A stretch of 64,000 nt of DNA from Streptomyces vinaceus (GTDB lineage Bacteria > Actinomycetota > Actinomycetes > Streptomycetales > Streptomycetaceae): NCBI RefSeq assembly GCF_008704935.1, contig NZ_CP023692.1:2241001-2305000 (forward strand), written 5' to 3'. Of the stretch, positions 7,977 to 16,168 are shown in pieces; within the stretch, counting starts at the first letter, position 1; every line of letters starts with the position of its first letter. The position numbers were made by a program, and so were the translations under genes. Under the pieces are notes generated by a model that was given only the letters and a program-made list of their open reading frames with translations, was not told where the DNA came from and searched no databases.

Positions 7977-9599
7977 CTACTCGGCGGGTTCGACGCCCGC
8001 GTGCAGGAGGCCGTACGTGATGGCGTCCTCCAGGGCCTGCCAGGACGCGGCGATCACGTTCGGGGCCACGCCCACCGTGGACCACTCACGGGTGCCGTCC
8101 GTCGTGGCGATCAGGACGCGCGTCGTGGACTCCGTGCCGTGCTTGCCCTCCAGGATGCGGACCTTGTAGTCCACCAGCTCGAACTTGGCCAGCTGGGGGT
8201 AGAAGCGCTCCAGGGCCACCCGCAGCGCCCGGTCCAGGGCGTTGACCGGGCCGTTTCCCTCCGCCGTGGCGACGATCCGCTCGCCCTTGGCCCACAGCTT
8301 GACCGTGGCCTCGTTGGCGTGGGTTCCGTCGGGGCGGTCCTCGACGATGGCCCGCCAGGACTCCGTACGGAAGTACTTGCGGGCGCGGCCCTCGACCTCG
8401 GCGCGCAGCAGCAGCTCGAAGGAGGCGTCGGCGGCCTCGTACGTGTACCCCGAGAGCTCCCGCTCCTTGACCCGCTCGACGACCCGCGAGACCAGCGCCC
8501 GGTCCCCGCCGAGGTCGACACCGAGCTCCTTGCCCTTGAGCTCGATGGAGGCGCGGCCTGCCATGTCGGAGACCAGCATCCGCATGGTGTTGCCGACCCG
8601 CTCGGGGTCGATGTGCTGGTAGAGGTCCGGATCGACCTTGATGGCCGAGGCGTGCAGCCCCGCCTTGTGCGCGAAGGCCGAGACGCCGACGTACGGCTGG
8701 TGCGTGGACGGGGTCAGGTTGACGACCTCGGCGATGGCGTGCGAGATGCGGGTCATCTCGGCGAGCGCGCCCTCGGGCAGCACCCGTCGGCCGTACTTGA
8801 TCTCCAGCGCGGCGACGACCGGGAAGAGGTTCGCGTTGCCGACGCGCTCGCCGTAGCCGTTCGCGGTGCACTGGACGTGCGTGGCGCCCGCGTCGACGGC
8901 GGCCAGGGTGTTGGCGACGGCGCAGCCCGTGTCGTCCTGGGCGTGGATGCCGAGGCGGGCGCCCGTGTCGGCGAGCACGGTCGTGACGACCGCGCTCACC
9001 TGGGCGGGCAGCATGCCGCCGTTGGTGTCGCAGAGGATGACGACGTCGGCGCCGGCCTCGTGGGCCGTGCGCACGACCGACTTCGCGTACTCGGCGTTGG
9101 CCCGGTACCCGTCGAAGAAGTGCTCGCAGTCGACGAAGACGCGGCGGCCCTGGGCGACGAGGTGGGAGACGGTGTCGCGGACCATCTCCAGGTTCTCTTC
9201 GAGCGTGGTGCGCAGGGCGAGCTCGACGTGCCGGTCGTGGGACTTGGCGACCAGGGTGATCACCGGGGCGCCCGATTCCAGCAGGGCCCGGACCTGCGGG
9301 TCCGCGGCGGCCGAGCCGCCGGCCCGCCGGGTGGCCCCGAAGGCGACCAGCTGGGCGTGCTTGAAGTCGATCTCGGCGCGGGCGCGGGCGAAGAACTCGG
9401 TGTCGCGGGGGTTGGCGCCGGGCCAGCCGCCCTCGATGAAGCCCACTCCGAAGTCGTCCAGGTGCCGGGCGATCGCCAGCTTGTCGGCGACGGTGAGGTT
9501 GATGCCCTCACGCTGGGCGCCGTCGCGCAGGGTGGTGTCGAAGACGTGGAAGCTGTCGTCGGGGCCCTGAGCGGCCGCCGTCGCCTCTGTCGTCGTCAT
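7977..9599 (-). CDS. cimA: (R)-citramalate synthase
   Basis: A 540-residue DRE-TIM metallolyase that condenses pyruvate and acetyl-CoA to (R)-citramalate, giving a threonine-independent route to 2-oxobutyrate and isoleucine. The N-terminal barrel opens with FDTTLRDGAQREGI. The LCDTNGG strand and the helical linker follow. The C-terminal 130 residues form the LeuA-type regulatory domain, where isoleucine feedback would act. Length matches CimA-type enzymes of actinobacteria. 2-Isopropylmalate and homocitrate synthases are the alternatives; the REGINLTVADKL opening favours CimA. The start ATG at 9599 follows AGGAG. About 110 bases upstream is a hairpin with a T run that looks like a leader attenuator. 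Confidence 0.93.
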   Translation of the reverse strand: MTTTEATAAAQGPDDSFHVFDTTLRDGAQREGINLTVADKLAIARHLDDFGVGFIEGGWPGANPRDTEFFARARAEIDFKHAQLVAFGATRRAGGSAAADPQVRALLESGAPVITLVAKSHDRHVELALRTTLEENLEMVRDTVSHLVAQGRRVFVDCEHFFDGYRANAEYAKSVVRTAHEAGADVVILCDTNGGMLPAQVSAVVTTVLADTGARLGIHAQDDTGCAVANTLAAVDAGATHVQCTANGYGERVGNANLFPVVAALEIKYGRRVLPEGALAEMTRISHAIAEVVNLTPSTHQPYVGVSAFAHKAGLHASAIKVDPDLYQHIDPERVGNTMRMLVSDMAGRASIELKGKELGVDLGGDRALVSRVVERVKERELSGYTYEAADASFELLLRAEVEGRARKYFRTESWRAIVEDRPDGTHANEATVKLWAKGERIVATAEGNGPVNALDRALRVALERFYPQLAKFELVDYKVRILEGKHGTESTTRVLIATTDGTREWSTVGVAPNVIAASWQALEDAITYGLLHAGVEPAE

Positions 9600-9710
9600 G
9601 CTGATCTGACTCCTGTCGGATGAGTGGTTCCGGATTCCCGCCCCGAGGGGAGGGCGCCGCCACTGCCCCCATCATCGCGCGCGGCCCGCTCCCGGCAGGA
9701 GTGGAGCCGG

Positions 9711-9744
9711 GAAACGAAAAGACCCCTCGCGGGTGCGAGAGGTC
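9711..9744 (-). terminator. Hairpin with T run in the cimA leader (attenuator or terminator)
   Basis: On the minus strand a 10-bp stem with one mismatch (arms 9735-9744 and 9721-9730, loop 9731-9734) is followed by TTTTCGTTTC. It is 112 bases before the cimA start and 150 bases after the tetR stop. It may simply end the upstream urease/agmatine operon, or it may attenuate cimA. A tiny frame at 9837-9796 (minus; 13 codons) precedes it but has only one Ile codon and no clear ribosome site. Confidence 0.7.
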
Positions 9745-9895
9745 TGCGCGCGGGTCTGGGGCACGATGGCCGCCTGCCCGTAGGTTTTCCACGGTTCAGC
9801 GGCCACTGCGGACCGGCGCGCTGCTGTCCATAATCATGAGCTGAGCAGGCACGTCCGCAGTGTGTCACACCGTCTCAGCGCAAGAGCAGCTCGTC

Positions 9896-10504
9896 TCACG
9901 ATACGAGAGCCTCGTCGAGGAATTCCGAGACGTGGGCCAGGATGTCCGCCCGCCCTATCCCGGGCAGGCCCACGGCGACCTGGATGCTGAACCCGTCGAG
10001 CAGGGCCCGCAGCCGGGCGCCGAAGCGGTCGGGGTCCACGGGCCGGAACTCCCCGCGCGAGATGCCCTCGGCGAGCAGGGCCACCAGGTCGCGGTGCCAG
10101 GCGCCCTCGATGGAGGCCTGGCGCTCGCGTTCCTGCGGACCGGCGTTCTGCGAGCGGTTCCAGACCTCCAGCCACAGGGTCCAGTGCGGATCCCGGGCCT
10201 CCTCGGGGACGTAGAGGTCCACGTACGCCTGGAGCCGCTCGCGCGCCGAGCCGCTGCGGGCCAGCAGCGCCCGGCGCCGGGCGCCCAGGGCCGCCTCGCT
10301 CCACTCCAGCGTCTGCAGCAGGAGCTCGTCCTTGCTGCCGAAGTAGTAGAGGAGGTGGCCGCTGCTCATGCCGACCTGGCGGCCCAGCCCGGCCATGGTC
10401 AGGCCCTCCAGGCCGCGCTCGGCGATCGTGGCCATGGCGGCGACGAGTACGTCCTCGCGCGGCGGCGCGTTCTTCCGCACCGCACGTACTCCACCCGCCG
10501 CCAT
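9896..10504 (-). CDS. TetR-family regulator of the urease-like/agmatine operon
   Basis: A 202-residue repressor. Residues 14-60 carry the TetR DNA-binding domain, including EDVLVAAMATIAERGLEGLT and the recognition segment GMSSGHLLYYFGSKDEL. The rest is a ligand-binding domain of the BetI-like C-terminal type. It is the last gene of the leftward unit: 29 bases after aguA, with no separate terminator. I infer that it binds the perfect inverted repeat at 14076-14094 in front of the operon and senses a substrate or product such as agmatine or a ureide. This is not proved by sequence. Confidence 0.88.
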   Translation of the reverse strand: MAAGGVRAVRKNAPPREDVLVAAMATIAERGLEGLTMAGLGRQVGMSSGHLLYYFGSKDELLLQTLEWSEAALGARRRALLARSGSARERLQAYVDLYVPEEARDPHWTLWLEVWNRSQNAGPQERERQASIEGAWHRDLVALLAEGISRGEFRPVDPDRFGARLRALLDGFSIQVAVGLPGIGRADILAHVSEFLDEALVS

Positions 10505-10533
10505 GGGCCACTCCTTCGTCGATCCGCCGCAGG

Positions 10534-11571
10534 TCAGACCTTCGGCTGCTGCTGGGTGATGCAGTGGATACCGCCACCCCCGGCGAAAATCGTACGTGCG
10601 TCAACCAGGGTCACGGTCCGCTCGGGGAACAGCCCGCGGAAGATCTCGGCGGCCTCCTCGTCGCGCGGGTCGTCGAAGGAGCACAGCACCACGCCACCGT
10701 TGCACAGGTAGTGGTTGATGTAGGAGTAGTCCACCCACTCCCCGTCCTCCTCCAGCACCGTCGGCGCCGGGATCTCCACGACCTCCAGCTGCCGGCCCCG
10801 CGCGTCGGTGGAGGCGCGCAGGATGGCGGCGATGGTCTTGCAGCGCTCGTGGTCGGGGTGGGCCGGGTCGGGCTGGGTGTGGACCATGACCACGCCGGGG
10901 CGGGCGAAGGCGGCCACGATGTCCACGTGGCCCTGGGTGCCGTAGGTGCCGTAGTCGCCGGCGAGGCCGTACGGCAGCCAGATCGCCTTGGTGGTGCCGA
11001 GGTGGGCGTGGATCTCCTCCTCCACCTGCTGGCGGGTCCACCCGGGGTTGCGCCCGGCGCCCAGCTGCACGGTGTCGGTCAGCAGCACGGTGCCTTCGCC
11101 GTCGACGTGGATCGCGCCGCCCTCGTTGACCAGCGGGGTGCTGTACGTACGGGTGCCGGCGAGGTCCGAGACGTGCCGGGCGATCTTGGAGTCGTGCTCC
11201 CAGCGGGCCCACTCCTGGGCGCCCCAGCCGTTGAAGGTCCAGTCCACCGCGGCCAGCTCACCGGCCTCGTTGGTGACGAAGGTCGGGCCGATGTCGCGCA
11301 TCCAGGCGTCGTCGAGCTCGCGCTCGACCAGCTGCACGTCCTCGCCGACGACCGCGCGGGCGCTCTCGGCGTCGCCGGGCGAGACGACGAGGGTCACCGG
11401 CTCGTACGAGCGCACGGCGCGGGCGACGGCGCCCCAGGCCTGGCGGGCCTCGGCGAGCTCCTGCTCGGTGGTGAAGGTCGGGTTGGGGCTGGGCCAGGCC
11501 ATCCAGGTGCGCTCGTGGGGCGTCCACTCGGCGGGCATCCGGAAGCCGTGGTCCGTGGGCTTTGCAGTCAT
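10534..11571 (-). CDS. aguA: Agmatine deiminase
   Basis: A 345-residue guanidino-group-modifying enzyme converting agmatine to N-carbamoylputrescine and ammonia. Family landmarks include MPAEWTPHERTWMAWPS, the ERELDDAWMRDIGPTF segment holding the acidic substrate ligands, NEGGAIHVDGEGT, and the C-terminal catalytic Cys337 in AGGGGIHCITQQQP. Length is slightly short of bacterial AguA (about 365) but complete. The start ATG at 11571 lies 20 bases after the urease alpha stop, with AAGGA as ribosome site. No N-carbamoylputrescine amidase (AguB, nitrilase fold) is present beside it, which is unusual. The urease-like subunits sit in its place. Confidence 0.94.
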   Translation of the reverse strand: MTAKPTDHGFRMPAEWTPHERTWMAWPSPNPTFTTEQELAEARQAWGAVARAVRSYEPVTLVVSPGDAESARAVVGEDVQLVERELDDAWMRDIGPTFVTNEAGELAAVDWTFNGWGAQEWARWEHDSKIARHVSDLAGTRTYSTPLVNEGGAIHVDGEGTVLLTDTVQLGAGRNPGWTRQQVEEEIHAHLGTTKAIWLPYGLAGDYGTYGTQGHVDIVAAFARPGVVMVHTQPDPAHPDHERCKTIAAILRASTDARGRQLEVVEIPAPTVLEEDGEWVDYSYINHYLCNGGVVLCSFDDPRDEEAAEIFRGLFPERTVTLVDARTIFAGGGGIHCITQQQPKV

Positions 11572-11591
11572 GGCAGGGGGTCCTTACGGGC

Positions 11592-13325
11592 TTACAGGAA
11601 GTACAGGCGGTTGAGGGAGACCGAGTCGGCCGCTTCGGAGCGCAGCGGGTCCCCGTCGAGGGTGACGAGACCGCTGCGCGCGTCCACATCGACCGCGCCC
11701 ACCCGGGAGTTGAGCAGGAGGTCGCCGGGGCCGATGCCGCGGGTGCCGCGGACGGCGACGCGGCGGCGGCGGGTGGGCATCTCGTCGCCGCCCAGCGCCG
11801 CCGCGGCGGCCGAGACGAAGGCGACGGAGATGTCGGCGGCGGTGGCCCCGTACGAGCCGAACTGCGGTCCGAGGACCAGTGGTTCGCAGGTGTCGGTGGC
11901 CGCGTTGGGGTCGCCGGTGACCCCGTACGCGGGGAACCCGGACTTGAGGACCAGCTGTGGTTTGGCGCCGAAGAACTGGGGGCGCCACAGGACGATGTCG
12001 GCCAGCTTGCCGACCTCGATGGAGCCGATCTCGTGGGCCAGGCCGTGGGCGATGGCCGGGTTGATGGTCAGCTTGGCCATGTAGCGCAGGACGCGGGCGT
12101 TGTCGTCGCCCTCGCCGTCGCCTTCGAGGGGGCCGAGCTCGCCCTTCATCTTGGCGGCCATGGCGAAGGTGCGGCGGATGGTCTCGCCGGCGCGGCCCAT
12201 GCCCTGGGCGTCGGAGGAGGTGATGCCGATCGCGCCCAGGTCGTGCAGGACGTCCTCGGCGCCCATGGTGCCCGCGCGGATCCGGTCGCGGGCCATCGCG
12301 GCATCGCCGGGGAGGTCCGGCTTGAGGTCGTGGACGGAGACGATCATGCCGTAGTGCTCGGCGACCGCGTCCCGTCCGAAGGGGAGGGTGGGGTTGGTGG
12401 AGGAGCCGATGACGTTCGGCACGCCCGCCATCTTGAGCACGTTCGGGACGTGTCCGCCGCCGCAGCCCTCGATGTGGAAGGCGTGGATGGTGCGGCCGTC
12501 CAGGACGCGCAGGGTGTCCTCGACGGAGAGGCACTCGTTGAGGCCGTCGCTGTGCAGGGCGACCTGCACGTCGTGCTCCTCGGCCACGCGCAGCGCGGTG
12601 TCCAGGGCGCGGGTATGGGCGCCCATGTCCTCGTGGACCTTGAAGCCGGAGGCGCCGCCCTCGGCCAGGGCCTCGACCAGGGGTGCGGCGTCCGAGGAGG
12701 AGCCGCGGGCGAGGAAGCCGATGTTGACGGGCCAGGCGTCGAAGGCGTTGAAGGCGTGCTTCAGCGCCCACGGGGAGTTGACCCCGACGCCCCAGACCGG
12801 GCCGAACTCCTGGCCGATGATCGTGGTGACGCCGGCGGCGAGCGAGGCCTCCATGACGCGCGGGGACAGCAGGTGCACGTGGGTGTCGACGGCGCCGGCG
12901 GTGGCGATCAGGCCCTCGCCGGACACGATGCTCGTGCCGGTGCCGACCACGACGTCCACCCCGTCGAGGGTGTCCGGGTTGCCGGCCCGGCCGATGGCGT
13001 GGATGCGGCCCTCGCGGATGCCGATGGAGACCTTGCGGATACCGAGGACCGCGTCGATGACCAGCACGTTGCTGATGACCACGTCGCAGGTCTCGCGGAC
13101 GGCGGCGGCCTTCAGGTGCAGTCCGTCGCGGGCGGTCTTCCCGAAGCCCGCCAGGAACTCGTCGCCGGGCTTCTGGGCGTCGTACTCGACCCGGACGGTG
13201 AGCCCGGAGTCGCCGAGCCGGACCCGGTCGCCGGCGCGCGGGCCGAAGACGGAGGCGTACTCGTGGGGGTCGATGTGCCGGCTGCCCGGCGCACAGTGGT
13301 CGCTGTGCCTGGTCTGCTTGCTCAC
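11592..13325 (-). CDS. ureC: Divergent urease alpha subunit homologue
   Basis: A 577-residue amidohydrolase. I start it at GTG 13325, which shares a GTGA overlap with the gamma-beta gene; the longer open frame upstream is non-coding. All nickel-site residues of urease alpha are kept: His149 and His151 (DTHVHLLSP), the carbamylated Lys229 (GFKVHEDMG), His258, His284 and Asp372, plus the flap His332. But the flap cysteine is Val331, the next histidine is Asp333, the Ala of SDSQAMGR is Gly375, and the GGGTGP loop reads GQEFGP and is four residues shorter. These surround the urea pocket, so substrate range may differ from urea. No ureDEFG accessory genes are nearby. It could still be a true urease matured by proteins encoded elsewhere. 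Confidence 0.85.
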   Translation of the reverse strand: MSKQTRHSDHCAPGSRHIDPHEYASVFGPRAGDRVRLGDSGLTVRVEYDAQKPGDEFLAGFGKTARDGLHLKAAAVRETCDVVISNVLVIDAVLGIRKVSIGIREGRIHAIGRAGNPDTLDGVDVVVGTGTSIVSGEGLIATAGAVDTHVHLLSPRVMEASLAAGVTTIIGQEFGPVWGVGVNSPWALKHAFNAFDAWPVNIGFLARGSSSDAAPLVEALAEGGASGFKVHEDMGAHTRALDTALRVAEEHDVQVALHSDGLNECLSVEDTLRVLDGRTIHAFHIEGCGGGHVPNVLKMAGVPNVIGSSTNPTLPFGRDAVAEHYGMIVSVHDLKPDLPGDAAMARDRIRAGTMGAEDVLHDLGAIGITSSDAQGMGRAGETIRRTFAMAAKMKGELGPLEGDGEGDDNARVLRYMAKLTINPAIAHGLAHEIGSIEVGKLADIVLWRPQFFGAKPQLVLKSGFPAYGVTGDPNAATDTCEPLVLGPQFGSYGATAADISVAFVSAAAAALGGDEMPTRRRRVAVRGTRGIGPGDLLLNSRVGAVDVDARSGLVTLDGDPLRSEAADSVSLNRLYFL

Positions 13326-14047
13326 GCCTGCTCTCCGTCTGCCGAGTCGCTCGCCGAGTCGCTGGTTGCCGTGCCCAGGTAGCCGCAGGCCGCGGCGCGG
13401 CGCAGGGCCTCGTCCTTGGCCCCGGGGGCGTCCAGGGGGCCGTCGACCAGCCCGGCGAAGCCGATCGCGATGCGGTCGCCGCCGATGGGGACGAGCCCGA
13501 CCTCGCCCTCGCCGTGCGGGTCGAACCGTACGGACGAGCCCGCGGGCACGCACAGCCGCATGCCGTAGGCCGCGGCGCGGTCGAAGTCGAGGCGGGGGTT
13601 CGCCTCGAAGAAGTGGAAGTGGGAGGTGACGCTCACCGGCACGGACGCCGTGTTGCGCACCCGCAGGTGCAGTGCCGGTTCGGGCTGGGGGGCGCCGGGG
13701 CCCGGTACGACGGCGCCCGGGGCGTGCTCGCCGAGCGGCACCGCGCCGCGGATCGGGGCCGAGACCACCGCGAGGCGGGAGCCGTCGTCGAAGACGGCCT
13801 CCACGTGCACCTCGGTGACCACGTCGGCCACGCCGGGCAGCACGTCGGCCGGCCCGAGCACGCCGCGGGCCTCCTCGATGGCCTCCGCGAGCCGCTTGCC
13901 GTCGCGCGCGGCCTCGCAGACCGTGTCCGCGATGAGCGCGGTGGCCTCCGGGACGTTGAGCTTGAGGCCGCGGGCCCGCCGGGCCCTGGCCAGTTCCGCC
14001 GCGCTGCGCAGCAGCAGCCGGTCGCGCTCCGTAGGGGTCAGCCGCAC
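13322..14047 (-). CDS. ureAB: Urease gamma-beta fusion subunit
   Basis: A 241-residue fusion. Residues 1-100 match urease gamma (MRLTPTERDRLLLRSAAELA, LNVPEATALI) and about 105-215 match urease beta (NTASVPVSVTSHFHFFEANP, then DFDRAAAYGMRL). A Ser/Asp-rich tail of about 15 residues ends it. The GTG start at 14047 follows AAGGTGG. Gamma-beta fusions are known in Helicobacter and some actinobacteria. It is the first gene of the operon, overlapping the alpha gene by four bases, and supplies the small chains around the alpha trimer. One beta-domain change, Cys in GMRLCVPAG, is unusual. Confidence 0.88.
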   Translation of the reverse strand: MRLTPTERDRLLLRSAAELARARRARGLKLNVPEATALIADTVCEAARDGKRLAEAIEEARGVLGPADVLPGVADVVTEVHVEAVFDDGSRLAVVSAPIRGAVPLGEHAPGAVVPGPGAPQPEPALHLRVRNTASVPVSVTSHFHFFEANPRLDFDRAAAYGMRLCVPAGSSVRFDPHGEGEVGLVPIGGDRIAIGFAGLVDGPLDAPGAKDEALRRAAACGYLGTATSDSASDSADGEQA

Positions 14048-14075
14048 GCCGATCCACCACCTTTTGAGTCGATGG

Positions 14076-14094
14076 GTTAGAGCATCACTCTAAC
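14076..14094. promoter_or_regulatory. Perfect inverted repeat, putative TetR operator
   Basis: GTTAGAG and CTCTAAC, 7-bp arms around a 5-base centre, lie 29 bases before the ureAB start and 110 bases before the divergent permease. Size and symmetry fit a TetR dimer. The obvious binder is the TetR protein encoded at the end of the same operon. Confidence 0.7.
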
Positions 14095-14203
14095 TCTTCA
14101 TTTCTCTGCAATGAAGCATTGACCTGGGACCAGCGCCTAGGTCACATTGAGTGTCGTTCAAACACATGCGAACCACCCCCCGCCCTGCCAAGGGAGTCCC
14201 CCC

Positions 14204-15652
14204 ATGCCCATCGAACAGCGCGGAGTCGACACCATCCCCGAGGAGGAGCGGACGAGCGGTCCCCGTGACCTGATCTCGATCCTGCTCGGCTCCAACCTCT
14301 GCCTCGGCGTGATCGTGTTCGGCTGGCTGCCCCCGTCCTTCGGACTGGGTCTGTGGCCCTCGGTCACCGCCATCGTGACCGGCACGCTCGTCGGCATCGC
14401 CTTCACCGCGCCGCTGGCGCTGGTGTCCCTGCGCACGGCGACCAACCTCTCCACCTCCAGCGGCGCCCAGTTCGGCGTCCGCGGCCGGCTCGTCGGCTCG
14501 GTGGTCGGCCTGCTCCTCTCGCTCGGCTACACCGCCCTCACCCTGTGGATCGGCGGCGACGTCATGGTCGGCGTCCTGTCCCGGCTGACCGGACTGCCGG
14601 ACACCGGCGTGTCGCGGGCCGTGATGTACGGGGTACTGGCCGCCTGTACCGTCGTCGGGGCCGTCTTCGGCTACCGGCTGCTGCTGCGCATGAGCAAGGT
14701 CCTCTCCATCGGCATGGTGGTCCTGCTCGCCGTCGGCGTCCTCGCCTACGCCCCCGACTTCACCACCGCCGCCCCGCCGCAGACCTCGTACCTGCTCGGC
14801 TCCTTCTGGCCGACCTGGCTGCTCGCCGCCGTCGCCGCCGGGCTCAGCGGCCCCGTCGCCTTCATCACCCTGCTCGGCGACTACACCCGCTACATCTCCC
14901 CCCGCAAGCACGGCTCCCGCAAGGTCTTCTGGTCCACGGCCCTCGGCCTGCTGATCGGCCTGCTCATCCCCCAGCTGTTCGGCACCTACACCGCGCTCGC
15001 CGCCAAGGCCGGCGCCGACTACGCCGGACCGCTCGTCGAAGCCGCGCCGTTCTGGTACCTGCTCCCGCTGCTCGCCGCCGCCGCGGCCGGCTCGGTGGGC
15101 AACGCCGGGCTGATGCTCTACTCCATGGGCCTCGACCTCGACGCCATCGTCCCCAAGGCCACCCGGGCCAAGGCCACGCTGGTCGCGGCCGCCGTGGCCA
15201 CCGCGTTCGTCTTCATCGGCTCCTTCGAGTGGGACGTGCAGTCCGCGATGACCTCGTTCGTCCTGCTGCTGACCGCGATCGGCACCCCGTGGGCCGTGAT
15301 CACCCTGATCGGTCACGTCCGCTGCCGGGGCCGGTACGACGCCGACGCGCTCCAGGTCTTCAACCGCCGTTCGGTGGGCGGGATCTACTGGTACCGCGCC
15401 GGCTGGAACGTGGCGGCCACCGTCTCCTGGGCCGTGGGCGCCGGGGTCGGCCTGCTCGCCGTGACCACCCCCTTCTACGAGGGCCCGCTGCTCGCCCTGA
15501 CCGGCGGCGTGGACTGCTCCTTCGTCCTGTCCGGCCTGGCCGGCGGCCTCGTCTACACGGCCCTGACGTTCCGGACCGCCGGCCGGGCCGCGGCCGCCTC
15601 ACCCGCCGGCGCCGTCGACCCCGCGGGCAAGGTGGCGGTGGCCGCCGACTGA
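14204..15652 (+). CDS. NCS1-family nucleobase/ureide permease
   Basis: A 482-residue membrane protein with about 12 hydrophobic helices, of the cytosine/purine/uracil/thiamine/allantoin (NCS1) family. It opens helix 1 with LLGSNLCLGVIVFGWLPP, followed by the family-typical STSSGAQFGVRG loop. A conserved GDYTRYISPRK follows helix 6. I start at ATG 14204, seven bases after AAGGGAG; an upstream GTG in frame lacks a ribosome site. It is divergent from the urease-like operon, with the inverted repeat at 14076-14094 between them. It may import a cyclic ureide, hydantoin or base that feeds that pathway; the substrate cannot be assigned from sequence. Confidence 0.9.
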   Translation: MPIEQRGVDTIPEEERTSGPRDLISILLGSNLCLGVIVFGWLPPSFGLGLWPSVTAIVTGTLVGIAFTAPLALVSLRTATNLSTSSGAQFGVRGRLVGSVVGLLLSLGYTALTLWIGGDVMVGVLSRLTGLPDTGVSRAVMYGVLAACTVVGAVFGYRLLLRMSKVLSIGMVVLLAVGVLAYAPDFTTAAPPQTSYLLGSFWPTWLLAAVAAGLSGPVAFITLLGDYTRYISPRKHGSRKVFWSTALGLLIGLLIPQLFGTYTALAAKAGADYAGPLVEAAPFWYLLPLLAAAAAGSVGNAGLMLYSMGLDLDAIVPKATRAKATLVAAAVATAFVFIGSFEWDVQSAMTSFVLLLTAIGTPWAVITLIGHVRCRGRYDADALQVFNRRSVGGIYWYRAGWNVAATVSWAVGAGVGLLAVTTPFYEGPLLALTGGVDCSFVLSGLAGGLVYTALTFRTAGRAAAASPAGAVDPAGKVAVAAD

Positions 15653-15678
15653 CGGCGACCACCGGGACCGGGACACGG

Positions 15679-15714
15679 CGCGGGCCCCGGGGGGACGTCC
15701 CCCCGGGGCCCGCG
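15679..15714. terminator. Perfect 36-base palindrome between convergent genes
   Basis: Two 18-bp arms (15679-15696, 15697-15714) are exactly complementary with no spacer. Placement between the permease (+) and the lipoprotein gene (-) fits a shared terminator of the T-poor streptomycete type. Confidence 0.8.
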
Positions 15715-15733
15715 CGGCCGTTGCCGGCGCCCG

Positions 15734-16168
15734 CTAACGGCAGTTGTTCGCGGTCGTCGCCTGGGTGGCCGCGGTGTCCAGCGCCTGGATCTGCGGCTGG
15801 AGCTGGGTGATCGCGTCCTTGCCGGTGGTGTCGCCCGGCAGGTCCTCGTAGGCCTTCTTCAGGTTCTCCGCGGCCGACGTCACGGCGTCCTTCTCGGCGG
15901 ACTTCAGGGCCGAGGTGTTCTCCTTGACGTTCTTCCAGTCGTTCTGGACCGCGTCGTACGCCGACTTCAGCTGGTCCTTGGTGGCCGTGGCCGGGTTCAG
16001 CGCCTTGAGCGCGGCGTTGTCCGACTTCAGCTGGACCAGGTTGGTGCACAGCGCCGCGCTGGCCGAAGAGGCCGCCTCCTCCGGCGTCGCGTTGTCATCG
16101 CTGGAGCAGGCCGAGGCGCCGAGTACCACGGCCGCGCACAGCAGGCTGGAGGCAACGAACCGCTTCAT
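15734..16168 (-). CDS. Small predicted lipoprotein
   Basis: A 144-residue protein. The N-terminus MKRFVASSLLCAAVVLGASA followed by Cys21 is a lipoprotein signal peptide with lipobox GASAC, so it should be anchored outside the membrane. The mature part is almost all alpha-helical and rich in Ala, Lys, Asp and Thr, with probable coiled-coil segments (DQLKSAYDAVQNDWKNVKE). Two further cysteines (about 42 and 143) could form a disulfide. I do not recognise a functional family; similar small helical lipoproteins are common in streptomycetes. An 8-bp-arm hairpin (16185-16205) lies just upstream of the ribosome site. Confidence 0.78.
   Translation of the reverse strand: MKRFVASSLLCAAVVLGASACSSDDNATPEEAASSASAALCTNLVQLKSDNAALKALNPATATKDQLKSAYDAVQNDWKNVKENTSALKSAEKDAVTSAAENLKKAYEDLPGDTTGKDAITQLQPQIQALDTAATQATTANNCR

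Noticed and set aside
9796..9837. 13-codon leader peptide before cimA (MIMDSSAPVRSGR)
   Set aside because: Not called as a gene: one Ile codon only and no ribosome site. Kept as part of the attenuator finding.
11592..14060. 822-residue version of the urease alpha frame
   Set aside because: The first 245 residues are an alternate reading of the gamma-beta gene, rich in Arg, Gly and Pro. The true start is GTG 13325 with a GTGA overlap.
14090..15316. 408-residue minus-strand frame
   Set aside because: It is antisense to the NCS1 permease, very rich in Gly, Asp and Glu, and has no ribosome site or domain.
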